Shown: positions 19,508 through 29,573, counted from the first letter of the stretch. The stretch: DNA of 64,000 bases from Motilimonas pumila (GCF_003596335.1 NZ_QZCH01000022.1:17501-81500), one strand, 5' to 3'. The notes: generated by a model not told the origin, from the letters alone. Translations and numbers: made by a program.

Positions 19508-20186
19508 TGTGTTGTTAAGTTGTCGCGGTGTGACCAAAACTTACCAAGAAGGGAAACTCACTACGTCAGTGCTGAATGGCGTTGACTTAGACATTCGAGA
19601 AGGCGAGCTTCTTGCCATTGTCGGCAGCTCTGGTTCGGGCAAAAGCACGTTATTGCATCTTCTTGGCGCTTTGGATGAGCTAACTGCTGGCGAAGTGCGT
19701 TTTCAAGACAAGGTACTGCATCAGCTAAGCCAGAAACAACAAGCAAAAATGCGTAACGACTCTTTAGGCTTTGTTTATCAATTTCATCACTTATTGGGCG
19801 AGTTTAGTGCGTTAGAAAACGTAGCCATGCCTTTATTGATAAGCGGCATGAGTATTAAGCAAGCGAAAGCTAAGGCGCAAGCCATGTTAGACCGAGTGGG
19901 CTTATCACACCGCGTAGCACACCGTCCTGCTGAGCTTTCAGGCGGAGAGCGCCAGCGGGTGGCCATTGCTCGAGCACTAATTAATGAGCCCGCATTGCTG
20001 CTTGCAGACGAGCCCACGGGTAACTTAGATGCGCACACCGCTGAGAGCATCTATCAGTTAATGCGAGAGTTAAACCAGAGTCTAAAAACAGCGTTTGTGG
20101 TGGTCACCCATGACTTGAGCCTCGCTGCCAAGTTTGACCGTCAACTGCATATGCAAGATGGCGTGTTACAAGGAGCGATCGCGTGA
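19500..20186 (+). CDS. lolD: lipoprotein-releasing ABC transporter ATPase LolD
   Basis: 228 residues. Walker [10 protein letters not shown] (near 42–50), signature [15 protein letters not shown], Walker [13 protein letters not shown] and the H-loop VVTHD are intact. It powers LolC/LolE. The start overlaps lolC, and the stop TGA lies inside the lolE start (GTGA). Confidence 0.96.
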   Translation: MSDVLLSCRGVTKTYQEGKLTTSVLNGVDLDIREGELLAIVGSSGSGKSTLLHLLGALDELTAGEVRFQDKVLHQLSQKQQAKMRNDSLGFVYQFHHLLGEFSALENVAMPLLISGMSIKQAKAKAQAMLDRVGLSHRVAHRPAELSGGERQRVAIARALINEPALLLADEPTGNLDAHTAESIYQLMRELNQSLKTAFVVVTHDLSLAAKFDRQLHMQDGVLQGAIA

Positions 20187-21415
20187 GCCGACTTGCCTTG
20201 ATGATTGGCTTGAGATACAGCCGAGCCAAACACAAAAACCGCTTTATTTCGTTTATTTCTTTGTCGTCAATGATTGGCATTATGCTCGGCGTAGCCGTGC
20301 TGATCATTGGTGTATCGGCGATGAACGGTTTTGAACAAGAGCTTAGACAAAGAATTTTGGCGGTAGTCCCTCACGGTGAGTTGGAAACTCCCGATAAGCC
20401 TTTTGCTAATTGGCAGCAAGTGGTAGAAAAGATTGAACAAGACCATCAAGTGATTGCCGCAGCCCCTTATATAAAAATGACGGGCATGCTGCAAAAAGGC
20501 AACGATATGAAAGCGGTGGCGGTCAAAGCCATTGACCCTGCGCAAGAGCAATTGGTTACCCAAGTGAATCAATACATGCCGGCCGCCAGTTGGCAATCAT
20601 TAAGCCAAGTTAACCATGAGATAGTGATAGGGCAAGGAATTGCTAAGCAATTAGGCTTAGTTGTGGGCGATAAAGTTACTTTGATTTTGCCTAATACCAG
20701 TAACAGTCATAAATTAAGCGCACCTAAACGTGCTCGACTTACCGTTATTGGCCTATTTGAAGTGGGTGGACAACTGGATAATAACCTTGCATTTGTGAAC
20801 TTAGGTTTGGCTGAAACCTTAACCCCCGGGGTCAATGGCGTGGCGTTTAAAACCAATGATGTAATGGACGCAATGGCGATTTCTAAGCGCGTAGGATACG
20901 CCTCGGGTGAACGGGTATACATTCGACCTTGGCTGCGCTCACAAGGGAATATCTACCAAGATATTCAAATGGTGAAAACGTTAATGTACGTAATCCTGTT
21001 GATGGTAGTTGCAGTAGCGTGTTTTAACATAGTGTCTACTTTGGTGATGTCGGTCAACGAGAAAAAATCAGACATCGCGATTTTACAAACCATGGGAGCA
21101 AGGCCTGCCTTGATACGGAATATATTTATCGTGCAAGGCTTATTAAACGGCGTGGTTGGCGCTTTACTTGGCGTAGTGATTGGTACCCTCGCAGCGCTTA
21201 ATTTGACCGCCATATTTAATGGTGTTGAAGTTTTATTGGGCCGCCAATTACTTTCCGCTGACGTATACTTTATTAACTTTATTCCTACCCAGCTGCAGCT
21301 GAGTGACGTCAGTGTCATTGCGGTTGTTGCCATCGTGATGAGTTTAGTGGCCACCTTATACCCCGCTTGGCGGGCCAGTAAGGTGCAGCCGGCGCAGCAA
21401 TTAGGCCACGGATAG
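20183..21415 (+). CDS. lolE: lipoprotein-releasing ABC transporter permease LolE
   Basis: 410 residues, paralogous to LolC and with the same four-TM FtsX-type arrangement. It starts at the GTG that overlaps the lolD stop by 4 bases. [19 protein letters not shown] near the start of the periplasmic domain is typical of LolE. As in other gammaproteobacteria, distinct LolC and LolE are kept rather than a single LolF. Confidence 0.94.
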   Translation: MSRLALMIGLRYSRAKHKNRFISFISLSSMIGIMLGVAVLIIGVSAMNGFEQELRQRILAVVPHGELETPDKPFANWQQVVEKIEQDHQVIAAAPYIKMTGMLQKGNDMKAVAVKAIDPAQEQLVTQVNQYMPAASWQSLSQVNHEIVIGQGIAKQLGLVVGDKVTLILPNTSNSHKLSAPKRARLTVIGLFEVGGQLDNNLAFVNLGLAETLTPGVNGVAFKTNDVMDAMAISKRVGYASGERVYIRPWLRSQGNIYQDIQMVKTLMYVILLMVVAVACFNIVSTLVMSVNEKKSDIAILQTMGARPALIRNIFIVQGLLNGVVGALLGVVIGTLAALNLTAIFNGVEVLLGRQLLSADVYFINFIPTQLQLSDVSVIAVVAIVMSLVATLYPAWRASKVQPAQQLGHG

Positions 21416-21427
21416 GGCGTATTGACC

Positions 21428-21467
21428 TGCCAAGGTTAACATTTTTACTATAATTTTAACCTTGGCA
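21428..21467. repeat. perfect 12-bp inverted repeat after lolE
   Basis: TGCCAAGGTTAA (21428–21439) and TTAACCTTGGCA (21456–21467) are exact reverse complements with a 16-nt AT-rich loop, 12 bases past the lolE stop. There is no T-run after it, so it is not a classical intrinsic terminator. It may act as a 3'-end stabiliser, a Rho-type end, or a protein-binding site. Confidence 0.7.
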
Positions 21468-21695
21468 AACGATATCTATCCTTGCCACCTAAGCCAATAT
21501 TGCTGGATAAAGGGTACAGCGATATGAGTCGACCCTTTTGGGCAGCGTTTGCGAGCATTCCAGCTGAGTTCGCTTTTATGTAAAATAATTACACCGCAAG
21601 CCTCTGCTTTGTATCAATGCCCAACAAATTACCGCAAAAATCAGCTCCAAAAGACCAATGCAGTTATTCAAAGTCATAACTTTACCTGTTTCATG

Positions 21696-21720
21696 AAAAA
21701 GGGCTTAAAGCGCCTTTTTT
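21696..21720 (+). terminator. probable terminator downstream of lolCDE
   Basis: A5 then GGGCT, a 3-nt loop, AGC, one bulged G and CCTTTTTT. The hairpin has a one-base bulge and is followed by a six-T run. Confidence 0.55.
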
Positions 21721-21817
21721 GCACCTTACGTTATAGCCGTTCAGCAATAAAGCTGCTCGAATTGCTGATTGAGTCTAGTCGAGGACGCTTATAGCGTACT
21801 CGGGGGTTGTGCTTGAA

Positions 21818-22363
21818 GTTGAAAGTGCTTGGTTATTTGTCGCCAATGTTGAAAGCTAAGGAAGGGTTGTTGTCTACAATTTAGCGTGTAAGCTGCGAGG
21901 TCATTGACGTTGAAAGTACTCGGTTATTTGTCGCCAATGTTGAAAGCTAAGGAGGGGGTGTTGTCTGCAATATAGCGTGTAAGCTGTGAGGTCATTGACG
22001 TTGAAAGTACTCGATTATTTGTCGCCAATGTTGGAAGCTAAGGAGGGGTTGTGGTCTGCAATTTAGCGTGTAAGTAGCGAGGCCATTGACGTTGAAAGTA
22101 CTCGGTTATTTGTCGGCAATGTTGAAAGCTAAGGAGGGGGTGTTGTCTGCAATATAGCGTGTAAGCTGTGAGGTCATTGACGTTGAAAGTACTCGATTAT
22201 TTGTCGCCAATGTTGGAAGCTAAGGAGGGGTTGTGGTCTGCAATTTAGCGTGTAAGTAGCGAGGCCATTGACGTTGAAAGTACTCGGTTATTTGTCGGCA
22301 ATGTTGAAAGCTAAAGAGGGGGGGGGTGTCTGCATTTTAGCGTGTAAGCTTCGAGTTCGCGAC
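21818..22363. repeat. six tandem 91-bp repeats
   Basis: Six consecutive copies begin at GTTGAAAGT: 21818, 21909, 22000, 22091, 22182 and 22273, each exactly 91 bases apart. Copies 3 and 5 look identical, and copies 2 and 4 differ at one base, so copies 2+3 and 4+5 form a 182-bp higher-order duplication. Copies 4 and 6 share the TCGGCAATG variant. Copies 1 and 6 are the most diverged, as expected at array ends. Each unit holds a second GTTGAAAG about 32 bases in and a GTCATTGAC or GGCCATTGAC junction. 91 is not a multiple of three, so the array is not a coding repeat. The last copy holds a G9 tract at 22318–22326. Confidence 0.93.
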
Positions 22364-22467
22364 GGAGCAAGCGCCGCGATACCATGTGCGAGTACGTGGT
22401 TTAAGTCTAGGCTAGCAGAGGCTAGTTTGATGGAGAAAGTGATTTATTGCATTACCATAATCAGGTA

Positions 22468-22496
22468 TAAAAAAACCGCAGCAAGCTGCGGTTTTT
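22468..22496. terminator. terminator of the porin gene
   Basis: AAAAACCGCAGC / GCTGCGGTTTTT with a 2-nt loop (22471–22496). It has A- and T-runs on both sides; on the minus strand it lies just after the porin stop. Confidence 0.9.
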
Positions 22497-22518
22497 ATCA
22501 TTACAAATTTAAATGAGA

Positions 22519-23505
22519 TTAGAATTTGTAAACTGCTGCAATCGCTAGCACGTCTTCAGCATCTTTTTTACCAACATCTGCTGATTCAGCGTTGTTGATT
22601 AGGTATTCAGCGAATACTTTAAAGTTTTTGTTGAACTTGTACTCAGCACCAACTGTGTAGTAATCAACGTTGTCAAATTTAACGTTGTTGCCTTTTACGT
22701 CAGTTTCTTGAACGTTGTAACCTGCAAGTACAGAGAAGCCGTTAGCAAATTCATAACCTAATGCTGCTTCCATTGCAGTGTTGTCAGCGTTAAAGTCTTC
22801 AGCTTTGTTGAAGTTCTCACCGAGAGAGTATAAGAATGCTGCGTAGATGCCGTTGTTCTCATATTTAACTGCTAGAGCTGTCATTGAAGAATCATCAAGG
22901 CCTGTCGCACGTTCGCCGGCGTTGTGCGCAACACCAAAACCAAGACCAAAGTCAAACGTGTAAACCGCTGCTAGACCGTAAGAAGTCATGTCATCGCCTT
23001 CTTTATCGTTGTCTAACTGGTAGTTAGCTTCGAAAGCGAAGTTATTTACTTCTATAGCGTATTTCAGTAGTGAGTCTGCTTTACCAGTACCGAATTGGTC
23101 AGTACCTGTACCACTTGCATCGCCACCGAATTCGTAAAGTACGTCAGTGAAATCTGCAACTAGCGTGTAAGCACCGTATTGGCGACCGTAAGAAAGTGCG
23201 CCGTAATCGCTGCCAAGACCAGCGTAACCAAGACGTACGTCAACGTCGTCGTCTTTGTCTGCTGCGTATTCAACTTCGAAGCGACCAAAAGCTTCTAGGT
23301 TAGCGTTGATTTCAGATTTTGCTTTAACGCCAAGACGGAAGTAGCTTTCGTCGCCGTCAACTAGCTTATCACCGGCGTAGTACATGCCTTGAATTTTACC
23401 GTAGATGTCTACTTTAGAAGTTTCGTTGTTGTAAACTTCTGCAGCTGAAACGTTTGTAGATGCAAGCGCTGCGAAGATAGCAGCAGATAGAACTGTCTTT
23501 TTCAT
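22519..23505 (-). CDS. outer-membrane general porin (OmpU/OmpC type)
   Basis: 328 residues from the ATG at 23505, which has GGAAA 6 bases upstream; the ATG at 23517 has no SD. The signal peptide ends NVSA-A (about 21). The mature protein alternates β-strands, is acidic (many Asp/Glu) and ends in the outer-membrane signature YKF. VDIYGKIQG and LSYGRQYGAY are typical of gram-negative trimeric porins. An acidic composition fits a marine porin. It is monocistronic, with its own terminator. Confidence 0.9.
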   Translation of the reverse strand: MKKTVLSAAIFAALASTNVSAAEVYNNETSKVDIYGKIQGMYYAGDKLVDGDESYFRLGVKAKSEINANLEAFGRFEVEYAADKDDDVDVRLGYAGLGSDYGALSYGRQYGAYTLVADFTDVLYEFGGDASGTGTDQFGTGKADSLLKYAIEVNNFAFEANYQLDNDKEGDDMTSYGLAAVYTFDFGLGFGVAHNAGERATGLDDSSMTALAVKYENNGIYAAFLYSLGENFNKAEDFNADNTAMEAALGYEFANGFSVLAGYNVQETDVKGNNVKFDNVDYYTVGAEYKFNKNFKVFAEYLINNAESADVGKKDAEDVLAIAAVYKF

Positions 23506-23625
23506 TACTATTTCCATATTTGTAGTTATTCATTTTCATTACTTAAAAACGGCATCACTAGAAAGGTGATCTAAGTAACAAAACGAGGGCAATATAAGGC
23601 GAATAGGAATTAGTATCAATAGGTA

Positions 23626-23667
23626 AAAGGACTATTTTGTTATTTAATGACAAAATCAGTCCTTTTG
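23626..23667 (-). terminator. long stem-loop between DUF2062 gene and porin
   Basis: Arms AAAAGGACTATTTTGT (23626–23641) and ACAAAAT-C-AGTCCTTTT (23651–23667) make a 16-bp stem with one bulged base and a 9-nt loop. On the minus strand it lies 26 bases after the DUF2062 stop and ends in T4. It probably terminates that gene, and may also shape the 5' side of the porin transcript. Confidence 0.6.
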
Positions 23668-23693
23668 GTACAAAAAATGAGCGGTTGCGTAAA

Positions 23694-24212
23694 TTATCTT
23701 TTAATTTTAGATATTTTATTACGGCGGCTTTTCATGACAGAGTAACGCCAGATCCACGTGATGATAAAGTAGCCGGCAAGAGAGCATACCGCGGCCCAAA
23801 AAGCGCAGCCTAGCAAGAAAGCCGGGCCATAAGTCACTATGGCGTGCTCTACCCACTGCCATGACAGTTCAAAGAACCATGGCTCAGGCTGGCTTTGCAA
23901 AATAAAGCTGCCGCTCAAGTATGCAAAATAAAACATAGGTGGCATGGTCAATGGATTAGAAATCCACACTAAAGCGACCGACAAAGGCAGATTAACCCGG
24001 AAAAAAATAGCCAAGCCCGCTGCCATGATCATTTGTGATGGCAAGGGTACCCAACACATAAACAAGCCTACCGCAAAAGCACCGGCGGCAGAGCGTCGAT
24101 TTAAATGCCATAAATTACCATCAAGCAACAAATCACCAAAAATTTTCAGGTGCTTGTGTTCTTTTAACGACTCAGGGCTGGGTGTATAGCGCTGGATGAA
24201 CTTTTTTGGCAT
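23694..24212 (-). CDS. DUF2062 membrane protein
   Basis: 172 residues. The DUF2062 pattern is clear: NRRSAAGAFAVGLFMCWVPLPSQM followed by VALVWISNPLTMPPMFY, with about three membrane segments (near 40–65, 75–105 and 130–155). The function is not established. It is divergent from comEC with 28 bases between starts, a common arrangement in vibrios and relatives. Confidence 0.88.
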   Translation of the reverse strand: MPKKFIQRYTPSPESLKEHKHLKIFGDLLLDGNLWHLNRRSAAGAFAVGLFMCWVPLPSQMIMAAGLAIFFRVNLPLSVALVWISNPLTMPPMFYFAYLSGSFILQSQPEPWFFELSWQWVEHAIVTYGPAFLLGCAFWAAVCSLAGYFIITWIWRYSVMKSRRNKISKIKR

Positions 24213-24240
24213 ATAGTTTACTTATCTGATTCAGGTATTA

Positions 24241-26586
24241 ATGCTTATGCGTCGATGGTGTGCCATCTATGTTATTGGCGTAGTCTGTTGTTTGGTTTTG
24301 CCACGTTTATTTAACGTTTACGAGAGTATAGCCATTTTGGCCTTAGCGTGTGTGTGCTTCGGTCATCGCTATAGTCGTGAGCTTGGCATTTTTTTGCTGA
24401 GCATCTGTTGGTTCAGTTGCTTCGCGCAGTGGCAACTGAACTGGTTTAGTAACAGTGCTGCCACGGTGCAAGAACATAGCATAATTGCGCAGATAAATTC
24501 ATTACAAAGCAACGAAAATAGCCGTTTTTTTTCTGCTGATTTAATTCAGTTTGATCAACAACACTTTTTTATACGAAAATCGATCACGCTTTATATTCCT
24601 GATTTAACCTCCCCTTTGTCTGCGGGAGAAGTGGTTTATGGCCAAGCTAAAATTAGGCCTCTTTGGTCGATGGCTAACCCTGCTGGCTGGGATCAGCAAA
24701 GGTACGGCTTTAGTCAGCACCTGGGGTATCAGTTAAAAATTACCAAGCTGAGTGCAATAGAGGGCTCGCCCAGCTGGCGCAGTAAGGTTTTCCAGCGCAG
24801 CGTGGAAATGACACAAGGCATGGCGCAGCAGGGCCTCTTTTTGGCGCTCACTTTTGCCCATAAGGCGTTGCTAACTTCTGAAATTAAGCAACAAGTCAAA
24901 ACGCTTGGGCTTGCGCATCTATTAGTCATTTCTGGTTTACATATCAGCTTGGTTGGGGTAGCAAGTTATGGATTGATCTTGATGGCATTGAGAATGCTCC
25001 AGGGATTAACAGGCATCAACTTGGCGGTTAAGCCAATAGCCTTGTTGGTCGCGGTCATCGCCGTTTGCGGATACGGGTATTTAGCAGGTTTTACGTTACC
25101 TGTTCGCCGAGCGTGTTTCATGTTTTGTTTCGCGGCGATGTTACTGCTATGGCAGCGGCACGTTAAAGCGTTTGATTTATGGTTGTGGGTGTTGGCTCTT
25201 AGCTTGTTGATTGATCCGCTTGCGGTGTTAAGTGGCGGTTTTTGGTTATCATTTTTGGCGGTGCTCGCACTGCTTTTTATTGCCAGAAATCGGCCGAGGT
25301 TCAAATGGCCAAAACCTTGGTGCTGGTTACGCCCTTTATTGTTGTTTTGTAGCTTACAGTTTGCATTTTTATTGCTACTTAGCCCGCTGCAATTGCATTT
25401 GTTCCAGGGCGTGAGTGCCTTGTCACCTTTTTATAACATGATAGCTATTCCATGGCTGAGTACATTACTGTTGCCTGCCATATTGTTCATGGCTATCTTG
25501 TTATTTGTGCTTCCTGGCGCAGGCATGTGGATGCAGCCGTATTTAGACCGTTTATTGCAATATTCGGTCGAGCAGATAATGGTTTGGCCGAGTGTTTGGG
25601 TTGATGTCAGTCAGCAAATGTGGTGGCTCTGGCTTGGCGTTTATTGCAGTGCGTTGCTATGCCTTGCCTTTTATCTTGGCCCCGCGATGATAAGTGCGCA
25701 ACCAACCGGTATTGAGAAGGGTAAAGCCACTAGACCATTGGCATTGAGTGTATTTGGGGCTTTGCTATTTTGTTTTGCTCATCAGCTGTATATGTTGCGC
25801 GCCAAGCCTCTGTGGCAAGTGACAGTTTTTGACGTTGGGCAAGGTTTATCTGTGTTGGTGAGGGTAGGCGATAAGCACCTTTTATACGATACAGGTTTTG
25901 CCCGCAGCGCGCATTTCAATGCGGCGAATTTAGTCGTGCTGCCGAACCTTAAGCGGCTGGGCGTCAAGCGGTTATCTCATTTGGTCATCAGTCATGACGA
26001 TAACGATCACGCGGGTGGTAAAGACGTTATGGTGCAGCAAATGCCGATAGACACGCAATGGCACAGTCACCCCTTAGGATCAGAGCAGTTCTGCGAAGCT
26101 AATAAGTCGATAAATCTTGGCCAAGCCGTCGGCACTTTTTTGACGGTGAAAGGATTTGGGGTTGGCAATGGCAGAAATAATAATTCTTGTGTGCTGTTGT
26201 TAGACTTTGGCGGTTGGCGGTTATTGTTGCCAGGAGATGTAGAACGACGTGCTGAGCGCAAGTTAGTTAAGCACTTTGCAGATGCGCTGCAAGCAGAGAT
26301 CTTGGTCAGTCCTCATCATGGCAGTAACAGCTCTTCGTCTGCTCAATTTATTGAGGCTGTTGCGCCGCAATATGTGGTGCACAGTGCCAGCCGTTATAAT
26401 CAATGGGGCATGCCGAAAGCGCAGGTGGTTTCGAGATATTTTGAGGCAGGAGCGAAACAATATAATATCGCGAATACAGGCATGTTGACCATTCAACCCC
26501 AAGGCGAGTCTTTGCAAGTCGTTCGCTATCGTCAAGACAGCAGCTTTCGTTGGTATCACATGGCGCTTTTACCTTTTGTGCCATAA
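24241..26586 (+). CDS. comEC: DNA internalization competence protein ComEC/Rec2
   Basis: 781 residues. N-terminal membrane segments and an OB-like domain (to about 180), the Competence domain with many TMs (about 195–500), and a C-terminal metallo-β-lactamase-like domain (about 515–765) with VFDVGQGLSVLV, YDTG, SHDDNDHAGG (near 583) and SPHHGSNSSS. The protein forms the inner-membrane channel for single-stranded DNA uptake. It is complete, so natural transformation is plausible, though no other com genes are in the window. Confidence 0.93.
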   Translation: MLMRRWCAIYVIGVVCCLVLPRLFNVYESIAILALACVCFGHRYSRELGIFLLSICWFSCFAQWQLNWFSNSAATVQEHSIIAQINSLQSNENSRFFSADLIQFDQQHFFIRKSITLYIPDLTSPLSAGEVVYGQAKIRPLWSMANPAGWDQQRYGFSQHLGYQLKITKLSAIEGSPSWRSKVFQRSVEMTQGMAQQGLFLALTFAHKALLTSEIKQQVKTLGLAHLLVISGLHISLVGVASYGLILMALRMLQGLTGINLAVKPIALLVAVIAVCGYGYLAGFTLPVRRACFMFCFAAMLLLWQRHVKAFDLWLWVLALSLLIDPLAVLSGGFWLSFLAVLALLFIARNRPRFKWPKPWCWLRPLLLFCSLQFAFLLLLSPLQLHLFQGVSALSPFYNMIAIPWLSTLLLPAILFMAILLFVLPGAGMWMQPYLDRLLQYSVEQIMVWPSVWVDVSQQMWWLWLGVYCSALLCLAFYLGPAMISAQPTGIEKGKATRPLALSVFGALLFCFAHQLYMLRAKPLWQVTVFDVGQGLSVLVRVGDKHLLYDTGFARSAHFNAANLVVLPNLKRLGVKRLSHLVISHDDNDHAGGKDVMVQQMPIDTQWHSHPLGSEQFCEANKSINLGQAVGTFLTVKGFGVGNGRNNNSCVLLLDFGGWRLLLPGDVERRAERKLVKHFADALQAEILVSPHHGSNSSSSAQFIEAVAPQYVVHSASRYNQWGMPKAQVVSRYFEAGAKQYNIANTGMLTIQPQGESLQVVRYRQDSSFRWYHMALLPFVP

Positions 26587-26626
26587 GGTTTAGAATGAGC
26601 CTTTCTGTCTTATAAAAGAGTAATTA

Positions 26627-28375
26627 ATGAGTCATACAAAACCTTCTTCAATGGCGACATTTAAGCGTTTGTTAGGGTATGTAAAAGACAAAAAAATCGG
26701 CCTTATTGGCGGCATTATTGGTATGTTGGGCTACGCCGCCGTTGACGCCACTTTTCTCTACTCACTTAAGCCACTACTTGATGAGGGATTAACCGGCAAA
26801 GATCCTGATGTATTAACCTATATGCCGATCTTTGTCTTAGTCATTATTACCACGCGAGGCATTGCTGCATTTTTAAGTACTTATTGCATGGCGTGGGTCG
26901 GCAATCATGTTGTGATGAAATTACAACGAAGCCTATTTAACCACCTGATGCATATGCCCGTTGCGTTTTTTGATCAACGCAGTACGGGTGACTTGTTATC
27001 TAAAATAACCTACGACTCTAACCAAGTAGCCAACGCGGCCAGTAATGCTTTAGTGAGCATCTTTCGGGAAGGGGCGACAGTAATTGCTTTGTTATGCTTG
27101 ATGTTTTATCAAAGCTGGCAATTGTCGTTAATTTTCTTTTTGGTTGGCCCGGTAGTGGGTTTAGTGATCAACAAAGTCAGTAAACGCTTTCGCACCTTAG
27201 GACACCAAATTCAAGATGCAATGGGGTCTGTAACCACGGCGTCAGAGCAAATGCTTAAAGGCCACAAAGAAGTATTAATGTTTGGCGGCCATGAAGAAGA
27301 GCAAGAAAAATTCGGCTCTGTCAGTAATTCTGTTCGCAGACAAAATATGAAAATGATCTCTGCCAAAGCAATCAGCGTGCCGGTGATCCAGTTTTTGGCG
27401 TCTATCGCCTTGGCTTTTGTATTGTATTTAGCGACTTTTCCGCAAGTGATGGAAACCCTGACTCCAGGAACGTTCACCTTGATAATTAGCTCGATGTTTG
27501 CCTTGATGAAGCCCATCAAGTCAATTACTCAGGTGAACAATGAAATTCAAAAAGGCTTAGCAGCCTGTGACAGTTTGTTTGCCATTTTAGATGATAATCC
27601 TGAACAAGATACGGGTACCAAAGTCATTAAACGCGTAGCTGGCGACATCGAATTTAAAAATGTCACGTTCACCTATGAAGGCAAAGAAAAGCCGGCTTTA
27701 AAAGCGGTCAATTTCAAGGTGCAAGCGGGTCGCTCTTTGGCTTTAGTGGGGCGCTCTGGCAGTGGTAAATCTACCATAGCGGCTATTTTAACGCGCTTTT
27801 ACGATGGCATAGAAGGCGATGTGTTAATTGATGGTCAAAGCATTTATCAATACCCCCTCAATAACCTGCGTGAGCAAATGGCGTACGTTTCGCAAAAGGT
27901 ACACCTATTTGACGATACTATAGCGAACAATATTGCCTATGCCACCGGAGACACTTATAGTCGTGAACAAATAATCGCGGCTGCGGAAACGGCTCATGCG
28001 ATGGAGTTTATCGATAAATTTCCTCAAGGTTTAGATACCGTTGTCGGTGAAGATGGCGTCATGTTGTCTGGTGGTCAGCGCCAGCGTATCGCCATTGCCC
28101 GTGCCTTGCTGCGAGACTCGCCCATTTTGATCTTGGATGAAGCAACCTCGGCTTTAGACACAGAATCTGAGCGCCACATTCAAGAAGCCCTCGATGTACT
28201 GCAAAAAGATCGTACTTCTATTGTTATCGCGCACCGCTTATCAACCATTGAAAATGCGGATGAAATCTTGGTAGTTGATGACGGCGCCATTATTGAGCGT
28301 GGTAACCATCAAGCCCTTAGCGAAGCCGATGGCATTTACGCTAATTTGGTAAAAATGCAGCAGGTGGCAGAGTAA
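26627..28375 (+). CDS. msbA: lipid A flippase / ABC exporter MsbA
   Basis: 582 residues, the usual MsbA length. Six TMs in residues about 20–310, then a nucleotide-binding domain with Walker A GRSGSGKST (near 374), signature LSGGQRQRIAIARAL, Walker B ILILDEATSALD and the H-loop IVIAHRLSTI. It flips core-lipid A across the inner membrane. The stop is followed directly by the lpxK ATG. Confidence 0.97.
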   Translation: MSHTKPSSMATFKRLLGYVKDKKIGLIGGIIGMLGYAAVDATFLYSLKPLLDEGLTGKDPDVLTYMPIFVLVIITTRGIAAFLSTYCMAWVGNHVVMKLQRSLFNHLMHMPVAFFDQRSTGDLLSKITYDSNQVANAASNALVSIFREGATVIALLCLMFYQSWQLSLIFFLVGPVVGLVINKVSKRFRTLGHQIQDAMGSVTTASEQMLKGHKEVLMFGGHEEEQEKFGSVSNSVRRQNMKMISAKAISVPVIQFLASIALAFVLYLATFPQVMETLTPGTFTLIISSMFALMKPIKSITQVNNEIQKGLAACDSLFAILDDNPEQDTGTKVIKRVAGDIEFKNVTFTYEGKEKPALKAVNFKVQAGRSLALVGRSGSGKSTIAAILTRFYDGIEGDVLIDGQSIYQYPLNNLREQMAYVSQKVHLFDDTIANNIAYATGDTYSREQIIAAAETAHAMEFIDKFPQGLDTVVGEDGVMLSGGQRQRIAIARALLRDSPILILDEATSALDTESERHIQEALDVLQKDRTSIVIAHRLSTIENADEILVVDDGAIIERGNHQALSEADGIYANLVKMQQVAE

Positions 28376-29362
28376 ATGCAGTTTTGGTATCAAGACTCTT
28401 GGTTACGACTGCTGCTGTTGCCATTGTCAGCATTATTTGCGCTGCTCGCTGGTCTGCGTAAAAAGCTGTTCGAACTAGGCCTTAAAAATCGCTATCGAGC
28501 GGATGTGCCTGTAATAGTGGTGGGCAATTTAACCGTGGGCGGCAACGGTAAGACCCCTGTGGTGATACATTTATGTGAACAGCTCACTCAAGCCGGCTTT
28601 AAACCTGGCGTGGTGAGTCGAGGCTACGGAGGAAAAGCCGATCATTACCCTTATGTATTGACTGAAAATAGCCAAACCGAACAAGCCGGTGATGAGCCCG
28701 TGCTCATTTTTCAACGCACGGGTTGCCCTGTGGTGGTGGATCCTATTCGCAGTCGAGCGGCGCAAGCTTTGACCACACAATTTGACGTAGACGTCATCAT
28801 TGCCGATGACGGTTTACAGCATTATGCTTTAGCGCGAGATATTGAGATAGTGGTGGTGGACAGCGAGCGTCAGTTTGGTAATCAATGTCGTTTGCCTGCC
28901 GGGCCATTGCGAGAGCCTTTATCACGATTAAGAAGCGTTGATTACGTGATTTTAAATGGCTCTACGACGCAATTACCTGCTTGGACGTCGCTAGTAAATA
29001 CCACACCTTTTACCATGACATTAGCGCCACAATTACCGCGCAGAGTCGATGGTGGCGATGGGCAGTTACTCCCGCAGTCAATCAATGCATGCGCAGCCAT
29101 CGGCCATCCGCCGCGTTTTTTTGATAGTTTGAGACAGCTCGGCTTTCAGTTAAATCAGGTTCAAGCATTTGCCGACCATCATCAATACCAAGCGCAGGAT
29201 CTGGCGCTATTTAAGTCTGACACACCGTTGCTAATGACGGAGAAAGACGCGGTAAAATGTTTAACGTTTAGCCAGCCCCATTATTGGTTCTTGCCTGTAT
29301 CTGCGACCTTAGATCGCGATATGATAGAGCCTATTGTTACCCAATTACGTCAGCGCCAATAA
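28376..29362 (+). CDS. lpxK: tetraacyldisaccharide 4'-kinase LpxK
   Basis: 328 residues. LpxK phosphorylates the lipid A disaccharide at the 4' position. Walker A reads [12 protein letters not shown] (near 50–61); [19 protein letters not shown] is the family motif. It starts on the base after the msbA stop, as in E. coli, so the two are coupled. Confidence 0.96.
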   Translation: MQFWYQDSWLRLLLLPLSALFALLAGLRKKLFELGLKNRYRADVPVIVVGNLTVGGNGKTPVVIHLCEQLTQAGFKPGVVSRGYGGKADHYPYVLTENSQTEQAGDEPVLIFQRTGCPVVVDPIRSRAAQALTTQFDVDVIIADDGLQHYALARDIEIVVVDSERQFGNQCRLPAGPLREPLSRLRSVDYVILNGSTTQLPAWTSLVNTTPFTMTLAPQLPRRVDGGDGQLLPQSINACAAIGHPPRFFDSLRQLGFQLNQVQAFADHHQYQAQDLALFKSDTPLLMTEKDAVKCLTFSQPHYWFLPVSATLDRDMIEPIVTQLRQRQ

Positions 29363-29387
29363 GCTGTATTACTGTAAGAGAGACGTT

Positions 29388-29573
29388 ATGTTAGATCACA
29401 ACCTACTTGAAATTATTGCTTGCCCAATCTGTAAGGGAAAATTGCATTACAATAAAAATGAAGAAGAACTCATTTGTAAAGCGGACAGGTTGGCGTATCC
29501 CATTACAGAAGGGATACCTGTGTTGATTGAAGAGAAAGCTCGAGAGCTATCTTTAGATGAGGTAAATGCATGA
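29388..29573 (+). CDS. ycaR: Trm112/UPF0434 family protein YcaR
   Basis: 61 residues from the ATG at 29388. [19 protein letters not shown] is the standard YcaR start, and the frame before it is not family sequence. Trm112-like protein with CPIC; the second cysteine pair is reduced to one Cys (LICKADR). It overlaps kdsB by 4 bases (ATGA) and lies 25 bases after lpxK. Function is uncertain. Confidence 0.93.
   Translation: MLDHNLLEIIACPICKGKLHYNKNEEELICKADRLAYPITEGIPVLIEEKARELSLDEVNA

Larger units (their letters stand above)
21468..22467. other. non-coding stretch between lolE and the porin gene
   Basis: About 1.1 kb without a supportable gene lies between the lolE and porin stops. It holds an inverted repeat, a probable terminator, the 91-bp repeat array and, at 22364–22467, unique sequence with a short direct repeat (AGGCTAGCAGAGGCTAGT). 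Open frames here are short, cross repeat units and have no family similarity I can see. Confidence 0.6.

Noticed and set aside
21549..21794. 81-codon open frame after lolE
   Set aside because: It crosses the likely terminator and has no recognisable motif or codon pattern.
21818..22363. CRISPR array
   Set aside because: Units are 91 bases with no variable spacers between short repeats, and no cas genes are nearby.
22268..22516. 82-codon open frame in the last repeat
   Set aside because: It starts inside a repeat unit, crosses the porin terminator, and has no family similarity or SD.
28376..29573. ycaR start at 29334
   Set aside because: That longer frame lies inside lpxK; the ATG at 29388 gives the standard 61-residue YcaR.
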